Below, in pieces: positions 1-4,620 of a DNA stretch of 5,334 nt (positions are counted from its first letter, which is position 1; every line of letters starts with the position of its first letter). A program made the position numbers and the translations under genes. The DNA is from Cyanobacteria bacterium T3Sed10_376R1m (GTDB taxonomy: Bacteria > Cyanobacteriota > Cyanobacteriia > Cyanobacteriales > Cyanobacteriaceae), in the NCBI GenBank assembly GCA_003566215.1, contig PXEJ01000417.1, forward strand, positions 1-5,334, in the 5' to 3' direction. The notes under the pieces were generated by a model that did no database searches, was not told the origin of the DNA, and saw only the letters and a program-made list of their open reading frames with translations.

Positions 1-289
1 AGCGAGAAATAGCCTGGGATTCATTGGCGCTAAATACCCCCATCACCTCAAATTGTCTTACCACTGCCAAACCATAAAAAGTTTTTGAAGCACCAATACG
101 GGGAATTACCGCATCAAAATTTTCTAAAGTTTTTCCACCATATACAATGGTTGGCTTATGGGAAGTAATATTCATATAACATCGAAGAAAGTTAACTACC
201 TTTACTTCATGACCTCTTTTTTCTCCAGCTTCTTTCAACCTTCTCGTGGAATAAAGGCTACTATCTTGGGATAAGATCGCAATTTTCAT
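1..289 (-). CDS. rimK: RimK, ATP-dependent L-glutamate ligase (ribosomal protein S6 modification), N-terminal part only
   Basis: The 96 visible residues start [20 protein letters not shown] and continue with [40 protein letters not shown] and a final NESQAISR. I recognise this as the N-terminal pre-ATP-grasp domain of RimK; the E. coli protein has the same MKIAILSRDGTLYS opening and the same FDAVIPRIG and RQFE blocks. In E. coli this cytoplasmic ATP-grasp enzyme adds glutamates to the C-terminus of ribosomal protein S6; the exact substrate in cyanobacteria is not shown here. The ATP-grasp catalytic domain lies beyond the window edge, so catalytic residues cannot be checked. The start is the ATG at 287-289, preceded by AGGA with a 7-nt spacer. 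The gene follows the J-domain gene on the same strand, but 406 nt and a terminator-like hairpin separate them, so it probably has its own promoter. Confidence 0.9.
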   Translation of the reverse strand, partial: MKIAILSQDSSLYSTRRLKEAGEKRGHEVKVVNFLRCYMNITSHKPTIVYGGKTLENFDAVIPRIGASKTFYGLAVVRQFEVMGVFSANESQAISR

Positions 290-296
290 TAATAAA

Positions 297-300
297 TCCT
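297..300 (-). promoter_or_regulatory. Shine-Dalgarno of rimK
   Basis: The minus strand reads AGGA, then seven bases (TTTATTA), then the ATG ending at 289. This supports the chosen rimK start, which also matches the N-terminus of known RimK proteins. Confidence 0.6.
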
Positions 301-311
301 ATAGTGATTTT

Positions 312-353
312 CCATTGTTCATTGTCCGTTGTCTATTCCCTATTGTCCAATAT
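312..353. repeat. Degenerate heptanucleotide tandem repeat (six units)
   Basis: Read in sevens, the plus strand gives CCATTGT, TCATTGT, CCGTTGT, CTATTCC, CTATTGT and CCAATAT. The common theme is YYATTGT. Short tandemly repeated heptamers of this kind are well known in spacers of many cyanobacteria. Here the array lies directly upstream of the rimK start, so it probably falls in the rimK promoter or 5' leader region. The units are imperfect, which suggests an old array. Confidence 0.6.
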
Positions 354-363
354 TTGTTTAAGG

Positions 364-407
364 AAAAAAAAATTTGCTGTATTCTTATATACATTTACGA
401 TAGCAAA
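364..407 (-). terminator. Terminator-like hairpin with T9 tract between the J-domain gene and rimK
   Basis: On the minus strand, TTTGCT (407-402) can pair with AGCAAA (378-373). GTA and TAC next to the stem can extend it across a 3-nt bulge. The hairpin is followed at once by nine T's (372-364). The stem is short and AT-rich with a long loop, so it is a weak candidate. It lies about 290 nt beyond the J-domain stop and about 75 nt before the rimK start. Confidence 0.4.
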
Positions 408-432
408 ATGTGGGAGTAAAGACTATTTTTGA

Positions 433-690
433 ATTAAACTTATCAAAAACATAGAGATCATTGAACATAACTTTAGTATTTGTAAGTCGGTATGGAATGA
501 TGGTTTGTATGAGCGCAAACTTCGTTATAACAGCCATAGTTGTCCTATCAATAAGTGTTCTTTAGATCTCACAAAATATTGCGTTATAAACAGCCTAGTA
601 ATGGTGTTCTGTCGGGGGCTATTGCCAGATAAGAGTCTAATTGGGAATCCCTGTACTGTTTTTGGGGAGGTTCAACTGTTTTCAGAATGA
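433..690 (+). pseudogene. Possible remnant of a hexapeptide-repeat (left-handed beta-helix) acyltransferase, C-terminal end
   Basis: This plus-strand frame stays open for 85 codons between TGA at 430-432 and TGA at 688-690, inside a spacer where all neighbours are on the other strand. It has no ATG near the upstream end and no ribosome binding site; a TTG at 505 is the earliest listed start. The end reads LPDKSLIGNPCTVFGEVQL, preceded by YCVINSLVMV. This resembles the tail of LbH acyltransferases, where a coil such as VIGAGSVVT is followed by IPDxSLVxGNPxxVI. Clear repeated hexapeptides are not visible, and the N-terminal two thirds of such an enzyme are absent. I read it as a decayed fragment, perhaps transferred, but a chance open frame cannot be excluded. 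Confidence 0.27.
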
Positions 691-695
691 TCTTG

Positions 696-1445
696 TTACA
701 CTATCCTAGATAAAGATAATGAATTTTGATTGTCATTGTTAGAGTCACGGGTAGAGTTAACCAACGCAAAAGAAAATGCTACTAGAATAATTGTTACCAC
801 AAAAACAATTGATAGATTGTTAGTTCCTTTGACTTTCTGATAGTTATTTTTAATTTTTAGTTTTGATTGATAATTATGTATATTTTGTTTTCTTTTCTTT
901 TTATGTATTTTAGAAGTAGAAAAAAAATAATTACACTCTAAGTCATTGTTTTGCATATCTTTTGCCTTTAAACTCTCTGCTTTGGTTAAATCATTTTCTG
1001 CTCTCAAATTTAATCCTAACTTTTCTAAAACTGCACCACGGTAATAATAAGCATTAATAAATGTTTCATCGGTTTTGATCGCTAAAGTAAAGTATTTTAT
1101 CGCTTCTTCCCACTCCTCACTTTCGGCTTCCATAGCCCCTAGTTGATAATATAATTGTGCTTTTTTTTCTTTAGTGAAGGTATCTTTATTAACAAATACT
1201 GAGTTGTTATTATCTTTATTTTCAATAGAATTATTATTAAAATATTGAGCCTTATTTTTAAGAACTTCATAGGCTTGATGAATTTCTAAAAACTTTGCCT
1301 CTGCGGTTTGGGCTTTTTCAGGATCATTAATAAAATTATCTGGATGCCATTTTTTTGCACATTGGCGATAGGCTTTTTTTATTTCTTCTGGGGTAGCTTC
1401 TTCTTCTAAATTTAGTGTCTCATAATACTTTTTTAAGGTACTCAT
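696..1445 (-). CDS. J-domain protein with TPR segment and C-terminal membrane anchor
   Basis: This 249-residue protein has three parts. Residues about 5-64 are a J domain: YYETLNLEEEATPEEIKKAYR, then the diagnostic HPD tripeptide at 34-36 in KKWHPDNF, then FLEIHQAYEVL. HPD is the contact that stimulates DnaK/Hsp70 ATPase, so a co-chaperone role follows from the family. Residues about 95-160 look like one to two TPR units (LYYQLGAMEAESEEWEEAIKYF, then AYYYRGAVLEKLGLNLRAENDL), a likely partner-binding surface. A lysine-rich stretch (about 179-206) precedes one hydrophobic helix (about 211-229), then a short polar tail. The basic flank suggests a cytoplasmic N-terminus and tail-anchored topology. 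The G/F region, zinc fingers and substrate domain of classic DnaJ are absent, so dnaJ is not an apt name. There is no clear Shine-Dalgarno before the ATG, which is common in cyanobacteria. Confidence 0.85.
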   Translation of the reverse strand: MSTLKKYYETLNLEEEATPEEIKKAYRQCAKKWHPDNFINDPEKAQTAEAKFLEIHQAYEVLKNKAQYFNNNSIENKDNNNSVFVNKDTFTKEKKAQLYYQLGAMEAESEEWEEAIKYFTLAIKTDETFINAYYYRGAVLEKLGLNLRAENDLTKAESLKAKDMQNNDLECNYFFSTSKIHKKKRKQNIHNYQSKLKIKNNYQKVKGTNNLSIVFVVTIILVAFSFALVNSTRDSNNDNQNSLSLSRIV

Positions 1446-1500
1446 AATGAAATGGTAAATTTTGTTTAGTCTCGTTTTTTCCCAAGCTATCTTCTTGTAT

Positions 1501-1506
1501 ATTGTA
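1501..1506 (-). promoter_or_regulatory. Candidate -10 element of the J-domain gene
   Basis: The minus strand reads TTAGGTACAATATAC; TACAAT fits a sigma-70-type -10 box. The implied start of transcription is about 50 nt before the ATG. No good -35 hexamer sits at 16-18 nt, so this is a weak call. It lies downstream of the terminator-like hairpin at 1575-1601, as expected for an independent promoter. Confidence 0.27.
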
Positions 1507-1574
1507 CCTAATATTAATTTTTTAAAGATAATTTCAAGGGATTAATTGTAAAAAAGATCGTTGTTTTGCCTCGA

Positions 1575-1601
1575 AAACATCCCCCAGAATTGGGGGAGTT
1601 T
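1575..1601 (-). terminator. Intrinsic-type terminator of the RNase R-family gene
   Basis: On the minus strand, AAACTCCCCCA (1601-1591) pairs with TGGGGGATGTTT (1586-1575) around the 4-nt loop ATTC. This gives 11 base pairs with a single bulged base, six of them in the CCCCCA/TGGGGG core. It starts 21 nt after the stop codon of the RNase R-like gene. The following T tract is short (GTTTT then C), so termination strength is uncertain. The plus-strand side is also followed by a T-rich run, so it may act in both directions. Confidence 0.62.
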
Positions 1602-1622
1602 AATTATAATTGTTGATGCTAT

Positions 1623-3869
1623 TTATTCTTCAAAGTCAGCATCTACGGCATCACTACCTCCACACACGGTAACGAGGTCAATTTGTTGACGATAATAATC
1701 GACACTTTTGATTTCAACTTCTACTTTATCTCCTAGACGATAGGCTGTGCGATTTTTTCTTCCTACTAAACAGGTATGACGGGAGCGATATTCATACCAA
1801 TCGTCTTTTAAGGAACTAACATGAACTAATCCTTCTACGAGGGAGTCTTCAATTTGTACAAAGAAACCGTAGGATTGTACTCCAGTAATCAAACCACTGA
1901 ATACTTTTCCTGTGCAGTCTTTCATTTTTTCGGCTTTTTTCAACCCTGCTAAGTCGGTTTCGGCATCGTGGGCGATTTTTTCTCTTTCGTTAAGGTTGGT
2001 TACGAGGGTGTGTAAGTCTGATTCTAGGTTACTTTGAATGGCTGGAGGCAGAACATTCCAGTTTATTTGACCGTGACAGCTATTACTTCTTAAGTTTACT
2101 CCTTTTTTGGCGTTGCTATGTCTGCGATCGCGCCCATGGGTAAACAAGGATTTTAAGACTCGTTGAATATGTAGGTCAATATACCGTTGTCCGGGGGAAA
2201 CACAGTGGGTATAAACGGGATAGGCTAGACCAAAATGGGGTGCTGGGTGTTGGATGTATTTATCGGATTTGAGGGAACATAGGAGAAGATAGTTAAGGAC
2301 TTTTTCGTAGTCGGATTTACTAAATTCTTGGGTTAGATTGTAGTAATCTAGGGGGAATAAGTCTTCTTCTGATTCTAGTTTAAAGTCTAGTTTTAGATTG
2401 GCTACTAATTTGAGTAAGTCTTCTAGTTCATCCCAATCGGGTTTGGCTTGGGTACAGTAGATAGCTGGTAAGCCCAATTCGTGTAAGTGTTCGGCTACTA
2501 ATTTGCCCACTAACACCATTAATTCTGTCATGAGGGATAATACTGGTAGTTGGGAATAAGATGCGATCGCACCTACCCTACCTTCATCTTTAAAAAAGGA
2601 AGTAATATCATCAAGGGTAATATCAAAACCGCCCCTTTGTAATCGTTGAGCCTTGACTAGGGGGCTAAGGGTAAAGAAAATTTCGTTTAAAAGGGGTAAA
2701 ACATCTTTTAATTCATTTTTAGTAGTGCCTAACCCAATTAAATTTTGTATTTCCTTATAGGTTAACTGATGATCAACTCGAATAACGCTCGGTTGAAGGT
2801 TATACTCGACCACTTGCCCTTTATCATCAAAGGTAATAAAAACAGAAATGGTCAAACGATCTTCATTAGGTACTAAACAGCAACACTTTTCTATTTGAGG
2901 AGGAAGCATGGGGATAATTTTTTCCGCTAAATGCACCGTAGTTCCTCTTTTACGGGCTTCCCTGTCGATGTGGGTGTCGGTTTCCACAAAGTGGGCAACA
3001 TCGGTAATATGCACCCCCAAACACCAGTTTCCTTCTTCGTTTTGCTCAAGGGTAAAGGCGTTTTCAATTAATAAATTTAATTCTTGGACGTTATCTTGTT
3101 CAAAGGTAATAGTTAATTTATCTCGTAAATCAAGACGTTTAGCGATTTCTTCCTCGCTAATTTCTGGGGTGATAACTTCTGCTTTTTTTAAAATGCGATC
3201 GGAAAACTCATGGGGTAAGTCATGTTTTGAGGAAACAATATCAGTATCTGCCGCTGCCTCTGCGTCGCTTCCCAAGACTCTCATCACTTTGCCGATGGGG
3301 GGATTTTGCCCGATAGGATACCTTAATAAATTGACATGGACAAGGTGATTAATGGCATCGGATAGGGATTGGGCTTCGTCTTGCAGTTTAACTTCAAATA
3401 AAAGGCGATCGTCCAAGGGTACAGCGTTATACTGCTCATTATCTTCGATTACCCTTGCCAAAACCGAAGGATTTGCCCTTTCAGTAATTAACTTTACCTC
3501 ACCTTCAGGAGACCTTCTCCTTGTACCTTCTTTTATAATTTTAACCAAGACGCGATCGCTATTCCAAGCATTGCTAAGATGACTTTCCCTGATATAAATA
3601 TCATCAGCATCCTCTTCGTCTTGAATAGCAAAACAAAAACCCTTACTAGAACAACGCAACTTCGCCTCTACCACATCAGCCTCCGCTACACGGCGATACT
3701 TGCCAAACTCCTTAGTTACCACTCCAACTTTTTCTAAGACATCTAAGGCTATTTGTAACTTTTCTAATTCTTCAGGCTCTTCACAACCTAGTTTTTTTTC
3801 TAATACTTTCCCTGCTACCAGTTTATCTTGACTTAAGTGAGAAAGAATTGTGGCGATTGAAAATTCCAT
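1623..3869 (-). CDS. RNase R/RNase II-family protein with a degenerate RNB active site
   Basis: The 748 residues show the RNase R domain order: a winged-helix-like N-terminus (1-60), cold-shock domain 1 (about 63-112, with SSKGFCF and DIYIRESHLSNAW), cold-shock domain 2 (about 128-215), the RNB domain (about 245-575) and an S1 domain (about 650-735, GKVFSGLITGVQSYGFFVQI, then YRLGDKVEVEI). RNB landmarks include HITDVAHFV, DREARKRGT (302-310), HFGLAYPVYTH and LNERE. The family degrades RNA 3' to 5' with magnesium bound by four Asp residues in a T-I-D-x5-D-x-D-D motif. Here that stretch (253-271) reads TITFEQDNVQELNLLIENA: the final D-x-D-D is L-I-E-N, and four extra residues are inserted. SPIRRY is SPGQRY (558-563). 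Exonuclease activity is therefore doubtful, while RNA binding looks intact. The frame has no breaks and the length is normal, so this looks like retained, altered function. AGGA lies 9 nt before the ATG. I give no symbol because rnr or rnb would imply activity. Confidence 0.9.
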   Translation of the reverse strand: MEFSIATILSHLSQDKLVAGKVLEKKLGCEEPEELEKLQIALDVLEKVGVVTKEFGKYRRVAEADVVEAKLRCSSKGFCFAIQDEEDADDIYIRESHLSNAWNSDRVLVKIIKEGTRRRSPEGEVKLITERANPSVLARVIEDNEQYNAVPLDDRLLFEVKLQDEAQSLSDAINHLVHVNLLRYPIGQNPPIGKVMRVLGSDAEAAADTDIVSSKHDLPHEFSDRILKKAEVITPEISEEEIAKRLDLRDKLTITFEQDNVQELNLLIENAFTLEQNEEGNWCLGVHITDVAHFVETDTHIDREARKRGTTVHLAEKIIPMLPPQIEKCCCLVPNEDRLTISVFITFDDKGQVVEYNLQPSVIRVDHQLTYKEIQNLIGLGTTKNELKDVLPLLNEIFFTLSPLVKAQRLQRGGFDITLDDITSFFKDEGRVGAIASYSQLPVLSLMTELMVLVGKLVAEHLHELGLPAIYCTQAKPDWDELEDLLKLVANLKLDFKLESEEDLFPLDYYNLTQEFSKSDYEKVLNYLLLCSLKSDKYIQHPAPHFGLAYPVYTHCVSPGQRYIDLHIQRVLKSLFTHGRDRRHSNAKKGVNLRSNSCHGQINWNVLPPAIQSNLESDLHTLVTNLNEREKIAHDAETDLAGLKKAEKMKDCTGKVFSGLITGVQSYGFFVQIEDSLVEGLVHVSSLKDDWYEYRSRHTCLVGRKNRTAYRLGDKVEVEIKSVDYYRQQIDLVTVCGGSDAVDADFEE
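2124..2131. repeat. HIP1 octamer GCGATCGC
   Basis: A perfect GCGATCGC palindrome, the highly iterated sequence of many cyanobacterial genomes, lies inside the RNase R-like gene. Confidence 0.85.
2563..2570. repeat. HIP1 octamer GCGATCGC
   Basis: Second perfect GCGATCGC copy, inside the RNase R-like gene; it supports cyanobacterial origin. Confidence 0.85.
3552..3559. repeat. HIP1 octamer GCGATCGC
   Basis: Third perfect GCGATCGC copy, near the 5' end of the RNase R-like gene. Seven-base versions occur elsewhere in this gene and once in uvrB (CGATCGC near 5032). Confidence 0.85.
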
Positions 3870-3878
3870 TTATTATAA

Positions 3879-3882
3879 TCCT
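3879..3882 (-). promoter_or_regulatory. Shine-Dalgarno of the RNase R-like gene
   Basis: The minus strand reads AGGA, nine bases, then the ATG ending at 3869. This supports that start, as does the family-typical winged-helix N-terminus that begins at once after it. Confidence 0.5.
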
Positions 3883-3970
3883 GTCAGTGTCTAAATAATG
3901 TTGTTACGATCAAATTAAATTGGGTCAAGACTCAGTAAAACTAAACTTTAATCAACGACTGTCAGTAAAA
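3881..3970. repeat. Short direct repeats in the leader of the RNase R-like gene
   Basis: CTGTCAGT occurs perfectly at 3881-3888 and 3959-3966. A related pair is GACTCAGTAAAA (3929-3940) and GACTGTCAGTAAAA (3957-3970). All lie within about 100 nt upstream of the gene start. They could be protein-binding sites or chance in a low-complexity AT-rich leader; the sequence alone cannot decide. Confidence 0.35.
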
Positions 3971-4011
3971 AAGATTAAATAATAGTTCTACCCAAGCCCT
4001 AAAGATAAAAT

Positions 4012-4043
4012 AAAAAAGTAGTTTTAACAACGACTTTAACTAC
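4012..4043 (-). terminator. Terminator-like hairpin with T6 tract upstream of the RNase R-like gene
   Basis: On the minus strand, GTAGTT (4043-4038) pairs with AACTAC (4023-4018) around a 14-nt loop, followed directly by TTTTTT (4017-4012) and more T-rich sequence. The stem is only six pairs with low GC, so it is weak alone. It comes one base after the interleaved stems at 4045-4086. It could end transcripts coming from uvrB or the possible gene remnant, or act as a leader attenuator for the RNase R-like gene about 140 nt downstream. Confidence 0.4.
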
Positions 4044-4044
4044 C

Positions 4045-4086
4045 TTCCCGAACAAAATTAAAGGTCTTGATCGGGAAAAATCAAGA
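4045..4086 (-). ncRNA. Candidate H-type pseudoknot RNA element
   Basis: Two perfect stems interleave. Stem A pairs TTCCCGA (4045-4051) with TCGGGAA (4071-4077). Stem B pairs TCTTGA (4065-4070) with TCAAGA (4081-4086). Read on the minus strand the order is B5', a 3-nt loop, A5', no gap, B3', a 13-nt loop, A3'. This topology and these loop lengths suit a coaxially stacked H-type pseudoknot; otherwise the stems are mutually exclusive alternatives. I do not recognise it as a named riboswitch. Stems this short can arise by chance in a long AT-rich spacer. Confidence 0.3.
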
Positions 4087-4087
4087 G

Positions 4088-4264
4088 CTAGAAAAATCCA
4101 TTGTCCCCCATATTCAGAAAAATTATTCCTTTGATTATTTGTGAGTAAAGTAAATCTTGAGCATTGAGGATGATTTCTTTATTCAAGGAGAGATTAATCA
4201 AAATAGGACGAGGAAATACATTAACAAATCGTTGTTTTTTCTGACTGAGACTATGGTAGTTGTT
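4088..4264 (-). pseudogene. Possible gene remnant, unrecognised
   Basis: The minus strand is open for 58 codons between TAA at 4265-4267 and TAG at 4088-4090. It reads about QKKQRFVNVFPRPILINLSL, then NKEIILNAQDLLYSQIIKGI, then IFLNMGDNGFF. The composition looks protein-like, but there is no start codon near its upstream end and no ribosome binding site. I do not recognise the family. It ends two bases before the interleaved stems and shortly before a terminator-like hairpin, which is where the 3' end of a former gene would be expected. It may equally be a chance open stretch. Confidence 0.2.
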
Positions 4265-4620
4265 TTACAATGAATTATTCATTAATCAGATTTTTATCCA
4301 TCCCATTGAACTAAAAATCATCTATACAATGAAAGTTTTAACATTGACTATTCTAGATTTTGATATAGTTTTTATCCTTAGCTTAACAATATAACTCATT
4401 TTTGGACAATTGAAAATCAACCATTAAGGGTTTGTTCAAAAATGCTTTAACAAAGTCAGTCAAGGTAGATAAAGTTCAAGGTTTTTAGTTTGCTTAAGTT
4501 CATGATAAAACTCTTCTCTAAGATGGAGCATTTTGAGGAGCTATATTTTTTTTCACCAGAGCATAACAGATCTGAAAAGTATTCATTTTTGTTCAACGAA
4601 ATTACTTAATTCAAAAAAAT

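Larger units (their letters stand above)
290..695. other. 406-nt spacer between rimK and the J-domain gene
   Basis: The spacer holds the heptad repeat (312-353), the T9 hairpin (364-407) and the possible acyltransferase remnant (433-690). It also has a near-direct repeat: CGTTATAACAGCC at 523-535 and CGTTATAAACAGCC at 582-595, about 59 nt apart. No tRNA, tmRNA, SRP RNA or RNase P RNA motifs were seen. No convincing -35/-10 pair for rimK stands out. Confidence 0.6.
3870..4620. other. 751-nt spacer between uvrB and the RNase R-like gene
   Basis: The spacer holds the leader repeats (3881-3970), the T6 hairpin (4012-4043), the interleaved stems (4045-4086) and the possible remnant (4088-4264). 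A 15-nt inverted repeat, AATGAAT-T-ATTCATT, lies at 4269-4283. From about 4284 to 4620 I see only AT-rich sequence with frequent stops in the frames I read. One 35-codon plus-strand frame from ATG 4502 has no support. No clear uvrB terminator is visible just after its stop. Confidence 0.6.

Noticed and set aside
290..695. A housekeeping RNA (6S, SRP, tmRNA, RNase P) in the spacer
   Set aside because: None of the conserved primary motifs of SRP, tmRNA or RNase P RNA was found, and no long closing stem for a 6S-like fold was seen by eye.
2908..3348. Plus-strand open frame of 146 codons
   Set aside because: It lies wholly antisense to the RNase R-like RNB domain, has no family resemblance, and is a shadow of the real gene.
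3352..3582. Plus-strand open frame of 76 codons
   Set aside because: It is antisense to the cold-shock domains of the RNase R-like gene; no independent coding evidence.
1623..3869. RNase R-like gene as a pseudogene
   Set aside because: There are no stops or frameshifts, length and domain order are normal, and non-catalytic landmarks are well kept, so relaxed decay does not fit.
4045..4086. A known preQ1 or SAM-II riboswitch at the interleaved stems
   Set aside because: The topology is similar, but the conserved binding-core bases of these classes are not recognisable, and the downstream gene is not in queuosine or methionine metabolism.
4502..4609. Plus-strand 35-codon frame beginning MIKLFSKMEHFEEL
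   Set aside because: No ribosome binding site, no similarity recognised, very short and rich in Phe and Lys as expected from AT-rich noncoding DNA.
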